A stretch of DNA of 47,632 bases, taken from positions 1-47,632 of the forward strand of contig DATKCN010000158.1 in assembly GCA_035513175.1 (NCBI GenBank), read 5' to 3'. The notes beneath the pieces were generated by a model. That model did no database searches. It was not told where the DNA came from and worked only from the letters and a program-made list of their open reading frames with translations. Position 1 is the first letter of the stretch. The number at the start of each line of letters is the position of its first letter. Both the position numbers and the translations under genes were made by a program. Below are positions 24,819-33,657 of this stretch, in pieces. This DNA comes from DATKCN01 sp035513175. Its GTDB lineage: Bacteria; Chloroflexota; Chloroflexia; Thermomicrobiales; CFX8.

Positions 24819-25994
24819 ATGACTGGCCAGCCTTCCGTCGGGTTCGACGCCCTGTTTCTCGAACAGCCGATGACCGGCGCAGGTCAGTACGCGCTGAATC
24901 TCTGGCGTCAGCTCCGCGACTGCCAGGAGGTCGTGTCACCCCACCTGCTCATGCCCGCCGACGCGCCTGACGTCGCGCGCGCCGCGGCGGGGAATAGCGC
25001 CGTCACGACGGCCGCCCAGCCGCGCGCTACGCTCAGAGGCCGGGGCAGGAAGGTGTGGTGGGAGCAGGTTGGGCTGGTGTCGGCCACACGCCGTTCCGGC
25101 GTCGACCTGGTTCACATCCCGTACTTCTCGGCGCCGCTGCGACAGTCGACGCCACACGTCGTCACCGTGCACGATGTCATACCGCTCGTGCTGCCCGAGT
25201 ACGCCGGCAGCCGCCGGATGCGGATGTATCTCCGCGTCGTGAGTCGCGCGGCACGCAAGGCCTCGCTGGTGCTGACCGATTCGGAGCATTCGCGACGCGA
25301 CATCACGCGCTGCCTGGGCATAGCGGGCGATCGCATCCGCGTGACGCCGTTGGCCGCCGGGTCCGAGTTCTCCCCCGCCCAATCCGAGAGCGAGTGCGCG
25401 TCGGTCGAGCGTGTCAAGCAGCGCTTCGGGCTGCGCGCGCCGTTCGTCCTCAACGTGGGCGGCTTCGACCTCCGCAAGCGTCTGCCGCACCTGCTGCGCG
25501 GCTTCGCGGCGGCGCTGCCGATGCTGCCCGAACCGTACGACCTGGTTATCGCGGGCAACCCGCACACGGCCAACGCGAGCCTGAATCCGCCGCTGGAGCC
25601 GATCATCGGCGAGCTGGGCATCAGTGACCGCGTGCGGCTGGTGGGCTTCGTCAGCCACGAGGACAAGCGGGACTTGTACCGCGCTGCCACCCTGTTCGCG
25701 TTTGTTTCCGAGTATGAGGGATTCGGGCTGAACCCGCTGGAGGCGATGGCCTGTGGCGCGCCGGTCATCTGCTCGAACCGCTCCAGCCTGCCGGAGGTCG
25801 TTGGCGACGCGGGGCTGTCCATCGATCCCGAACCGGACGACATCGCCCGCGCGATCGTCTGCGCGGCCACCGATCCGGCGCTGCGCGCCGACCTCGCGCG
25901 CCGCTCGCTACGCCGGGCATCGAGCTTCTCGTGGGAACAGACCGCGGCCCTCACGCTCGACGCATATCAGTACGTCCTGGACCGAAGCCAATGA
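24819..25994 (+). CDS. Glycosyltransferase family 4 (GT-B fold)
   Basis: This 391-residue retaining glycosyltransferase probably adds a sugar to a lipid or polysaccharide acceptor. The N-terminal half has the acceptor-side glycine motif MTGAGQYALNLW and HVVTVHDVIPLVLPEYAG. The C-terminal half is a Glycos_transf_1 domain with FVLNVGGFDLRKRLPHLL, SDRVRLVGFV and the donor-binding EGFGLNPLEAMACGAPVICS...LPEVVGDAG. This layout is common in mannosyl- and rhamnosyltransferases. The donor cannot be read from sequence. The ATG at 24819 is chosen over an in-frame GTG at 24798 because a TACACT box lies six bases before it. A second GT4 gene follows. Confidence 0.88.
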   Translation: MTGQPSVGFDALFLEQPMTGAGQYALNLWRQLRDCQEVVSPHLLMPADAPDVARAAAGNSAVTTAAQPRATLRGRGRKVWWEQVGLVSATRRSGVDLVHIPYFSAPLRQSTPHVVTVHDVIPLVLPEYAGSRRMRMYLRVVSRAARKASLVLTDSEHSRRDITRCLGIAGDRIRVTPLAAGSEFSPAQSESECASVERVKQRFGLRAPFVLNVGGFDLRKRLPHLLRGFAAALPMLPEPYDLVIAGNPHTANASLNPPLEPIIGELGISDRVRLVGFVSHEDKRDLYRAATLFAFVSEYEGFGLNPLEAMACGAPVICSNRSSLPEVVGDAGLSIDPEPDDIARAIVCAATDPALRADLARRSLRRASSFSWEQTAALTLDAYQYVLDRSQ

Positions 25995-26130
25995 CGGGCG
26001 CGACGCTCCCAGGCGCCGCGGGAGCCGACCCCCGACCGGCGTGTCTACGCGGACGGACGCCGATCCTCGCCGGGGTAGCGGCTCGCGCGGACACCTGCCC
26101 CGTTTCACGAGCGCCGTTCCGGATCGCTCG

Positions 26131-27240
26131 ATGCGCGTCCTGATGATCTCGAAGGCGCTCGTGACGGGCGTCTACCAGAAGAAGCTCGAAGAGTTGGCCT
26201 CGCACCCTGACATCGAGCTGCTGGCCGTCGTCCCGTCCTGCTGGAACGAACGCCGGGTGGGCAACATCCGGCTTGCGCGCCGGTTCACCGAGGGCTACAC
26301 GCTGGCTGAGGAGCACATGCGCTTCAATGGCCGTCACCATATCCACTACTATCCGGGACTGGCGAAGCACGTTCACGCGTTCCGGCCCGACCTGATGCAT
26401 ATCGACGAGGAGCCGTACAACCTCGTGACGGCCCACGCCACGCGCCTGGCGCGGCAGATCGGCGCGCGCACCATCTTCTTCACCTGGCAGAACCTGGACC
26501 GGCGCTATCCGCCACCGTTCAGCCTGTTCGAGCGCTATTGCTACCGCCACGCGGCCGCGGCGCTGGCCGGCAACGAGGACGCCCGTTCGGTGCTGCGTCG
26601 CAAGGGGTTTCGAGGCCCGGTCGAGGTCATCCCGCAGTTCGGCGTTGACCCCGAAATCTTCCAGCCACCGGCGACAGGACGTGACGTGACCCGCGAGTTC
26701 ACCATCGGATACTACGGCCGGCTCGTGCCGGAGAAGGGGATCGACACGCTGATTGACGCCGTCGCGCTGCTGGACCCGCGTCCCCGCGTCATCATCGTCG
26801 GGTCTGGCGAACGCCGGCCGCAACTGGAGGCGCGCGCCGCGCAACGGGGGCTGAGCGGCCGCGTCGAGTTTCGCGAGGCGATCCCGTCGGACGCCATCCC
26901 CGCGCTGCTGGCGGAGCTGGACGTCGTGGTCGTGCCGTCGCGCACGCGGCCCAACTGGAAAGAGCAGTTCGGACGGGTGATCGTCGAGTCGATGGCCTGC
27001 GAGGTTCCGGTGATCGGCTCCGACTCCGGCGAGATCCCGAGCGTGATCGGCGACGCCGGCCTCGTGTTTCCCGAGGGCGACGCGTCCGCGCTGGCGGCTT
27101 GCGTGAAGTCGCTGTCGCTTGACCGCGAGCAGGCGCGACTCCTCGGCCAGGCGGGCCGGGAGCGGGTGATGCGCTGCTACACCCAGCGTGAAATCGCCCG
27201 CGCCACCCGCGAGGTTTACCTGCGGGTGATGGACCGCTGA
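26131..27240 (+). CDS. Glycosyltransferase family 4 (second copy type)
   Basis: A 369-residue GT-B glycosyltransferase, not close in sequence to its neighbour. MRVLMISKALVTGVYQKKLEELA starts the acceptor domain. The C half has IGYYGRLVPEKGIDTLIDAVALL, RVIIVGSGERRPQLE and the nucleotide-sugar motif EQFGRVIVESMACEVPVIGSDSGEIPSVIGDAG. The frame is open further upstream, but that part overlaps the preceding gene and does not look coding. The MRVLMIS start at 26131 is typical of the family, with no clear ribosome site. It probably works with the upstream GT4 enzyme on a cell-surface glycan. Confidence 0.87.
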   Translation: MRVLMISKALVTGVYQKKLEELASHPDIELLAVVPSCWNERRVGNIRLARRFTEGYTLAEEHMRFNGRHHIHYYPGLAKHVHAFRPDLMHIDEEPYNLVTAHATRLARQIGARTIFFTWQNLDRRYPPPFSLFERYCYRHAAAALAGNEDARSVLRRKGFRGPVEVIPQFGVDPEIFQPPATGRDVTREFTIGYYGRLVPEKGIDTLIDAVALLDPRPRVIIVGSGERRPQLEARAAQRGLSGRVEFREAIPSDAIPALLAELDVVVVPSRTRPNWKEQFGRVIVESMACEVPVIGSDSGEIPSVIGDAGLVFPEGDASALAACVKSLSLDREQARLLGQAGRERVMRCYTQREIARATREVYLRVMDR

Positions 27241-27267
27241 TTCGCTGACACGCGCCTGGAGGAGACG

Positions 27268-27843
27268 TTGGCGACCAAACTAGCCCGCGAGCCGCGCGAC
27301 GCGACGCGCCTGCTCGAGCCGGGGCCGCTCGCGCTCGTCACCAGCCGATTCCGCTCGGCCGACAACGTCATGACCGCCGCCTGGCTGATGCCGGTCAGCC
27401 TCGACCCGCCGCTGGTTGCGCTCGCCATCCACCCCGGCCGCCTGACCCACGAGTACGTCAGCCGCAGCGAGTTCTTCGCGCTCAACATCCCCAACGCGGA
27501 CCTGCTGAGCGCGGCTCACTACTGCGGCATGGAGAGCGGGCGGTCGGGAGACAAGTTCAGCGCCGCCGGGCTGACGCCTGTCGACGCGCTCGAGCTGGAC
27601 GCGCCGTTGATCGACGAGTGCGTCGCTCATATCGAGTGTGGCGTCGTCGGACGCGCGACGTTCGGGGATCACGACCTGTTCATCGGCGCCCCACTGGCCG
27701 TCAGTGCGCTCGACGAGGCGTTCGACGACCGCTGGCTGGTCGAGACGGACGCGGGTCGCCTGCTCCACCACCTGCGCGCGGACTACTACGCGGCGCTGTC
27801 ACGGCCGTATCAGGCCACGCTGCGAGACGAGTCAGATCGCTGA
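27268..27843 (+). CDS. Flavin reductase-like FMN-binding protein
   Basis: A 191-residue protein of the flavin reductase-like (DIM6/NTAB) family, which binds FMN as a dimer in a split-barrel fold. Visible features are PGPLALVTSRFRSADNVMTAAWLMPVSLDPPLVALAI near the start and SEFFALNIP, AHYCGMESGRSGDKF and HIECGVV further on. The start is TTG at 27268, supported by GGAGGAG at 27258-27264. Function could be flavin reduction or another FMN-linked reaction. It ends eight bases from the convergent MqnA-like gene. Confidence 0.85.
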   Translation: MATKLAREPRDATRLLEPGPLALVTSRFRSADNVMTAAWLMPVSLDPPLVALAIHPGRLTHEYVSRSEFFALNIPNADLLSAAHYCGMESGRSGDKFSAAGLTPVDALELDAPLIDECVAHIECGVVGRATFGDHDLFIGAPLAVSALDEAFDDRWLVETDAGRLLHHLRADYYAALSRPYQATLRDESDR

Positions 27844-27850
27844 CCCGCCG

Positions 27851-28657
27851 TCACCTGCCGGGTGAGACGGAGATCAGCGCGTCCATCAGCTCCCGTCTCG
27901 ACATGCGGAGCCCGCCGCGGGCGGCCAGCACCGCCAACCCATCGAGGGCGTCGTCGTCCAGCTCGTGCGTCTGGTCGGCGAGCGTGTCGGTGAGCGTGTC
28001 GCGGTCGATGGCCAGCCCTCTGGAGAGATCGCGGCGCAGCTCTCGCCCACGCTCGCTGGCGACGCGGCGTGATTCGAGCAGCCGCTCGACGGCGGCCAGG
28101 ACGCCGGCAGGGCTGGAGGCGAGCGTCGCGCGGGGCGCGACCGCGACGTGCGACACGAACGGGCGATCGGTCATCAGGAACCAGGCCCGCCCGAGGTCCT
28201 CCTGATACTGCTGCTCGTCGTGGACCGGGATCAACGCCAGGGTTCCCTCGGTCAGCGTTGCGTGCGCGCTGTCGACTGCGTGATCGTCCTCGGACCACGC
28301 CAGGACCCGGATGCCATAAAACGGTTGGAGCACGGCGGTGGCGACCGCCCGGCCAGCCGGGGAGACGCCGGGGATCGAGACGGCGACCTCCTCGACCTCG
28401 TCGGGGCGGGTGTGGGTCAGCAATGTCAGCATCGATGAGTGGCGGCACACGACCGCAATATCGCGCACGATGACGTGGGAGCCAAGCATCGTCAGCGCCG
28501 CGATGCTGTCGACGAGCGCCAGCGTGGCGTCGCCGATCATCGACGGCGGCAAGTACGGCACGCGCGAGACCCCGTCGGCCTCGATCCACCCCGCGGAGAG
28601 CGGATAGCCGAACATCACCGTTTCCAGCCGATCGTCCAGCATGATCGTCACGGTCAA
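27851..28657 (-). CDS. MqnA/MqnD-like (VitK2 biosynthesis family) protein
   Basis: This 268-residue protein resembles the MqnA/MqnD family, whose members make menaquinone from chorismate through futalosine and share a periplasmic-binding-protein fold. Shared points are the LVDSIAALTMLGSH segment, LIPVHDEQQYQEDLGRAWFLMTDRPFV (like the DLGEEW..LTGLPFV of MqnA) and the C-terminal helix LDDDALDGLAVLAARGGL. The usual N-terminal RIGRISYLNVLPL-type start is missing or much changed, so it may be a divergent paralogue or a solute sensor. I chose TTG at 28657 because GGGAGG lies nine bases upstream; GTG 28651 and ATG 28642 are alternatives. No other menaquinone gene is near. Confidence 0.6.
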   Translation of the reverse strand: MTVTIMLDDRLETVMFGYPLSAGWIEADGVSRVPYLPPSMIGDATLALVDSIAALTMLGSHVIVRDIAVVCRHSSMLTLLTHTRPDEVEEVAVSIPGVSPAGRAVATAVLQPFYGIRVLAWSEDDHAVDSAHATLTEGTLALIPVHDEQQYQEDLGRAWFLMTDRPFVSHVAVAPRATLASSPAGVLAAVERLLESRRVASERGRELRRDLSRGLAIDRDTLTDTLADQTHELDDDALDGLAVLAARGGLRMSRRELMDALISVSPGR

Positions 28658-28747
28658 ACTTGCCTGCCTCCCGGCGCCCGGATGAATCGCTCGTAGTGTA
28701 CTCTCGTCGCCACTGAATCGACGGCGCGCCCAGCAGAAGGGAAACAC

Positions 28748-29728
28748 GTGACGACGCTGCTGACGGGAGCGAACGGTTGGGTTCCCAGCTACATCATGCG
28801 CAGGTTGGCCCGCCGAGGCGAACGGGTCATCTCGTACGACGTGATGTCGCCCGATGACATGCTGCGCGACTTGCTGGGAGATGCGATCGAGCAGGTGACG
28901 TTCGTGCATGGCGATGTCACCGACATCGACCTGTTGCATGACACGGCCCGCGAGCACGCCGTTACGCACATTATCCACGCGGCCGCGATCACGCCGCGCG
29001 TCGAGCGCGAGCGGGCCGAGCCGAAGCGCGTCATCGACGTCAACCTGGGCGGCACGATTAACGTGCTGGAGGTCGCTCGCTCCCTCGAAGGCTTCGAGCG
29101 CATGGTCTACATTGGTTCGGGCGCGGCCTGGGGCCGCGGCCACGATGTGGATGTGCTCGATGAAGCGTCACCGAGTCGCGCCAGCAACCTCTACGGAATC
29201 ACGAAGCACACCAGCGAGCGCTTCTGCCTGCGCTACCGCGAGCTGTTCGATCTCGACGTCGTGTCGATGCGGCCCGCCAATGTGTACGGCCCCATGGAGC
29301 GGATTACTCCCGGCTACGTGGGCGCGACGGAACTTCGTGAGATGCTGCGCATTCTCGCCGCTGGTGATGAGCTTCGCGTCAACTCTCTCGAAGGGCCATA
29401 TGCCGACTGGACGTTCGTCGAGGATATCGCTGAGGGAGTCGAGCGTGCATGGGCGAGGCCGCGATTGCCGCACGGTGTCTACACGATTACCTGTGGCAGG
29501 CTCTACTCGATCGGCGAGATGCTGGCGGCATTCAAGCGCGCCTGGCCCGAAATCGAGTACCGTGTCGTGCCGGAATTCGAAGCGAACTACGTCGTGTCCG
29601 GCGACTCACCCGGACCCCGCCCCAGCAACGCTCGCATCCAGGCCGACTTCGGCTGGGTCCCTTCGACACCGCTGGACGACGGCGTCGCGCTGTATCTGGA
29701 CTGGATACGGCGAAATGGGGCGCAGTAG
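28748..29728 (+). CDS. NAD-dependent epimerase/dehydratase (extended SDR)
   Basis: A 326-residue extended short-chain dehydrogenase/reductase acting probably on a nucleotide sugar. The Rossmann motif is TGANGWVPS, with Pro in place of the usual third Gly. Further features are HGDVTDIDLLHDTA, the catalytic YGITK (Tyr/Lys) with an upstream Ser in YIGSGAAWG, and RPANVYGPMERITPGY. Start GTG 28748 follows AGAAGGG. Its promoter region is shared with the divergent MqnA-like gene. With the two glycosyltransferases nearby, a sugar-nucleotide role is likely but not proven. A heptamer array begins nine bases after its stop. Confidence 0.88.
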   Translation: MTTLLTGANGWVPSYIMRRLARRGERVISYDVMSPDDMLRDLLGDAIEQVTFVHGDVTDIDLLHDTAREHAVTHIIHAAAITPRVERERAEPKRVIDVNLGGTINVLEVARSLEGFERMVYIGSGAAWGRGHDVDVLDEASPSRASNLYGITKHTSERFCLRYRELFDLDVVSMRPANVYGPMERITPGYVGATELREMLRILAAGDELRVNSLEGPYADWTFVEDIAEGVERAWARPRLPHGVYTITCGRLYSIGEMLAAFKRAWPEIEYRVVPEFEANYVVSGDSPGPRPSNARIQADFGWVPSTPLDDGVALYLDWIRRNGAQ

Positions 29729-29737
29729 TGTGGGATG

Positions 29738-29834
29738 TAACGCGTAACGTGTAACGCGTAACGCGGGGGGTCGTGATGCGGACGCGCGGACAATAATTAC
29801 GTTACACGTTACACGTTACACGTTACACGTTACA
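29738..29834. repeat. Inverted heptamer arrays between epimerase and pheA
   Basis: Four tandem units TAACGCG/TAACGTG run from 29738 to 29765. After a 34-base spacer, five tandem units of CGTTACA run from 29800 to 29834; these are the same heptamer on the other strand. The two arrays could pair over about 28 bases. The right array runs into the end of pheA: its stop codon (TTA on the plus strand, 29830-29832) lies in the last unit. Confidence 0.9.
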
Positions 29835-30660
29835 CGCTCTCAAATTTCGGATACGAGCCGAACACCTTGAAGATGTCGGCCTTGGCGCGCATGCGTTCGA
29901 GGGCGGCGGCGATCTGGGGATCGAGCCGGTGTCCCTCGATGTCGATCAGGAAGTAGTACTCGCCCAACACGCCCTTGGCCGGGCGGCTTTCCAGCTTCGT
30001 CATCTGGATCTGGTCGGCCGCCAGCTCGTCGAGGACGGCGTGCAGCGACCCGGGCACGTTCTGGCGCACGGTGACCGTCAGCGATGTCTTGTCGTTGCCG
30101 GTCGGCTCGTGGTCGCGCGCGGCCAGGGCGACAAAGCGCGTAACGTTCAGATGATTGTCCTCGATGTTGCGGGCCAGAATCGTACCGCCGTACAGCTCGG
30201 CGGCGCGCGCCGTGCCGATGCCCGCGATGCTCGTGTCTCCGCCGGTAGCCGCCGCCTCAACCGAGCCAGCCGTCGACAGCGCGGCAGTCTGATGGGCGTT
30301 CGGAAGGCAGCGCTCCAGGAAACGGCGGCATTGCCCGAAGGCCTGCGGGTGGCTATGCACCGTCTTGATGTCGGTGATCGTCGCGCCGAGCGCGCCGACC
30401 AGGCAATGGCGCACCGGCACGTTGATCTCGCGGCAGATCTGCAGCTCCGTTTCGTGGATGAGCAGGTCCATGGTCATGCTGACCGAGCCCTCGATCGAGT
30501 TCTCGATCGGCAGCACGGCGCTGTCGGCGATGTCGGTTTCGACCGCCGACGTCAGGGCCGGAAAGCTGGCAAACGGGATCAATGCGTCGCCGTCGCTGGC
30601 GTAGATCATGGCCGCTTCCTCGCTGAACGTCCCAGCTGGACCCAGATAGGCAATACGCAT
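29830..30660 (-). CDS. pheA: Prephenate dehydratase with ACT domain
   Basis: The enzyme converts prephenate to phenylpyruvate for phenylalanine synthesis. The 276-residue protein has the catalytic domain (about 1-180) starting RIAYLGPAGTFSEEAA, with LPIENSIEGSV and the catalytic TRF triplet in NHLNVTRFVAL. The C-terminal ACT domain has VPGSLHAVLDELA, the Phe-binding ESRP and GEYYFLIDIEGH. This is the stand-alone form without chorismate mutase. The ATG at 30660 has GGGAAGGG upstream. The frame stays open beyond it but reads as non-coding. The stop codon lies inside a heptamer repeat unit. Confidence 0.95.
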   Translation of the reverse strand: MRIAYLGPAGTFSEEAAMIYASDGDALIPFASFPALTSAVETDIADSAVLPIENSIEGSVSMTMDLLIHETELQICREINVPVRHCLVGALGATITDIKTVHSHPQAFGQCRRFLERCLPNAHQTAALSTAGSVEAAATGGDTSIAGIGTARAAELYGGTILARNIEDNHLNVTRFVALAARDHEPTGNDKTSLTVTVRQNVPGSLHAVLDELAADQIQMTKLESRPAKGVLGEYYFLIDIEGHRLDPQIAAALERMRAKADIFKVFGSYPKFESV

Positions 30661-30721
30661 CGGACGATAACCCTTCCCGAACTGTCGCGGCCCCACGGTT
30701 GCATGTAGATGACGTCCGAGC

Positions 30722-30780
30722 AGTATAGACCAACGGCCAGACCTCCCGATCCGGACCTGGCGTGAACCGCTTCGTATACT
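30722..30780. promoter_or_regulatory. Divergent -10 boxes for pheA (minus) and thpR (plus)
   Basis: The minus strand reads TATACT at 30727-30722, upstream of pheA. The plus strand reads TATACT at 30775-30780, exactly six bases before the thpR ATG at 30787. The second would give a leaderless mRNA. No strong -35 elements are recognised for either. Confidence 0.45.
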
Positions 30781-30786
30781 TAGCGC

Positions 30787-31446
30787 ATGGACGAGCAGCG
30801 GCGGACGGACGACAGCACACGGCACAACGGCGAGCGCTGGCGCGTCTTCGCGGCGGCGCCGATCAACGACGACGTGCGCGCCGTCATGCAGCACGCGCAG
30901 AACCGGCTGGCCTCGAACGCCTGGCCGGTGCGCTGGGTCGACCCTCGACTCGGCCACCTCACGCTGCGGTTCCACGGGGATAGCGACATCGACGCCGTCT
31001 CGGCCATCCGCGGCAAGCTCCAGCAGATCGCGGCGCGCCACGAGAGCATGCAGCTGCACACCGGCGCGGTTGGCGCGTTCCCGTCCACGTCTCGCGCCCG
31101 CGTCCTGTGGCTCGGCCTCGACGGGGATGTCGCCCGGTTGCGATCGCTGGCAGCCGACATCAACGCGGACGGAGCCGCGGATGCCGGCACGGACAGGCGG
31201 CCGTTCAAGCCACATGTCACGCTGGCCCGACTCCGCAACGGCGCTGCGCCGCTGTCGAATGTCGCCGCGGCGGCCGGCGCGCTGGAGCTTCCGGCGGCCT
31301 CGCTGACGATCGACCGCATCCAGCTCATCCGCAGCGTCCTCGGTCCGAAAGGCCCAACCTACAGCATCATCGACGAATGGCCGCTCATAGAGAGACCCGG
31401 CGAGCCCGCTATCGAGACCGCGTCTGACCTCCACGAACACACCTAG
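30787..31446 (+). CDS. thpR: RNA 2',3'-cyclic phosphodiesterase (ThpR/LigT)
   Basis: This 219-residue 2H phosphoesterase opens 2',3'-cyclic phosphates on RNA. Both HxT motifs are present: H57-L-T59 in LGHLTLRFHG and H143-V-T145 in FKPHVTLARL. The N-terminal WRVFAAAPINDDVRAVMQ strand is characteristic. There is no Shine-Dalgarno sequence; a TATACT box ends six bases before the ATG, implying leaderless translation. Its real substrate is not evident from the neighbours. Confidence 0.88.
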   Translation: MDEQRRTDDSTRHNGERWRVFAAAPINDDVRAVMQHAQNRLASNAWPVRWVDPRLGHLTLRFHGDSDIDAVSAIRGKLQQIAARHESMQLHTGAVGAFPSTSRARVLWLGLDGDVARLRSLAADINADGAADAGTDRRPFKPHVTLARLRNGAAPLSNVAAAAGALELPAASLTIDRIQLIRSVLGPKGPTYSIIDEWPLIERPGEPAIETASDLHEHT

Positions 31447-31455
31447 CGCGCTCGT

Positions 31456-31476
31456 TCCCGCATCCCACGTCCCGAA
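31456..31476 (+). repeat. Three tandem heptamers TCCCRNR upstream of prfA
   Basis: TCCCGCA, TCCCACG and TCCCGAA lie in tandem at 31456-31476. They resemble the GCGTCCC/GGGACGC heptamers found downstream of prfA at 32601-32718, so prfA is bracketed by related arrays. Confidence 0.5.
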
Positions 31477-31497
31477 TCACTGAACACGGAGATCCCC

Positions 31498-32576
<1,079 letters not shown>

Positions 32577-32580
<4 letters not shown>

Positions 32581-33593
32581 GCGAAGGGGAGGACGAGGTC
32601 GGGACGCGGGACGCGGAATCACCAGCCCAACCACGACCAACCTGCTCCCCCTCTCCCAGGCTTGGGAGAGGGGGCTGGGGGGTGAGGGCGTTCCCCCGCG
32701 TCCCGCGTCCCGCGTCCCGACCTGTTCCGCGCACGTTCTGGGATGCGATCTCCGACGCCACCGCGCGGCTGGAGGAGATCAGTGAGTCACCGCAGCTCGA
32801 CGCGGAGCTGCTGCTGCGGCATGTGACTGGGCTGGACCGGGTCAAGGTGTTCCTGCGCTACGACAAGCCTTTGGCGACGGAGCATGACGAGGCGTTCGAG
32901 CAACTGGTGGCGCGCCGAGCGGCGGGCGAGCCTATCCCGTACATCATTGGACGGCGCTGGTTTCGGACTATCGAGCTGTTTGTCGACCGGCGGGCATTGA
33001 TTCCGCGGCCGGAGACGGAGCGCTTCGTTCACTACGCGCTGGCGTGGCTGGCTACGCATCCGGGGCCTCGTCGAGTGGTCGACGTCGGAACCGGGTCAGG
33101 AGCGATTGCGCTGGCTCTGGCGATCGAGCTGGGGAGCACGCGCCCCGACGTGCAAATCGTGGCGACGGAACGCTATCGATCGGCGTTGGACGTGGCGATC
33201 ATCAACCGCGAACAGCTTGGCCTGCGGGAGAGGGTGGACCTGATACAGGCCGACCTGCTGGCAGGCATTCCCGGTCCGTTCGATCTCATCCTCGCCAACA
33301 TGCCATACCTGCGCCCTGACCAGACGCACTACTCGACGGAGTTGGAGCCTGACGAGGCGCTGTTCGGTGGGCTGGACGGCTTCGATCTGCACCGCAGATT
33401 GCTGGGACAGGCCGCCGAATGCCTCGCTCCGGGCGGTCTGTGGGTCGGTGAGCTTGACCCCGAGCAGGAGGAGCTGGGCGTGAATGTCGCCACGGCAGCC
33501 ATGGGGCGCGCTGTGCGGGTGGATCAGGACTATTCCGGGGATGCCCGCTACCTGCTGGTGGGCGACGCGCCGGACCGGAGTCAGGCAACGTGA
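32577..33593 (+). CDS. prmC: Release factor glutamine methyltransferase PrmC
   Basis: PrmC methylates the GGQ glutamine of release factors using SAM. The SAM motif VVDVGTGSGAIALALA and the helical N-terminal domain (LDAELLLRHVTGLDR) are typical. The active-site NPPY is NMPY here (N241-M-P-Y). Starting at the GTG that overlaps the prfA stop gives 338 residues, about 50 more than usual. The extra Pro/Arg-rich N-terminus (about residues 9-48) is translated from a heptamer-hairpin element at 32601-32718. A later in-frame GTG at 32682, just after the GAGAGGGGG tail of the hairpin, would give 303 residues and is a serious alternative start. Confidence 0.88.
32601..32718. repeat. Heptamer arrays flanking a C/G-rich hairpin, inside the 5' end of prmC
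   Basis: Two GGGACGC units (32601-32614) face three GCGTCCC units (32698-32718). Between them is a perfect 12-bp hairpin, CCCCCTCTCCCA (32647-32658) and TGGGAGAGGGGG (32663-32674), with a G-rich tail. A near-copy of the hairpin and tail lies at 44877-44912. Similar C/G-rich hairpins are widespread intergenic repeats in some high-GC genomes (recalled, not checked). Confidence 0.85.
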
Positions 33594-33657
33594 CGATCGC
33601 CTGCAACGCGCTGGCGCCTGAGGCGCATCAGCGGAATCGATGAGAAAAGGAGCGACT

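Noticed and set aside
25991..26143. Possible short gene overlapping the stop of the first glycosyltransferase (ATGA)
   Set aside because: The 50-residue product is composition-biased (Ala/Arg/Pro) with no motif and overlaps the next glycosyltransferase start.
29738..29834. Tandem repeats considered as a CRISPR array
   Set aside because: Units are 7 bp with no unique spacers and no cas genes; the layout is a short tandem repeat.
31181..31440. N-terminal extension of pheA on the minus strand
   Set aside because: It overlaps thpR and reads as low-complexity. The ATG at 30660 with GGGAAGGG begins the conserved MRIAYLGPAGTFSEEAA.
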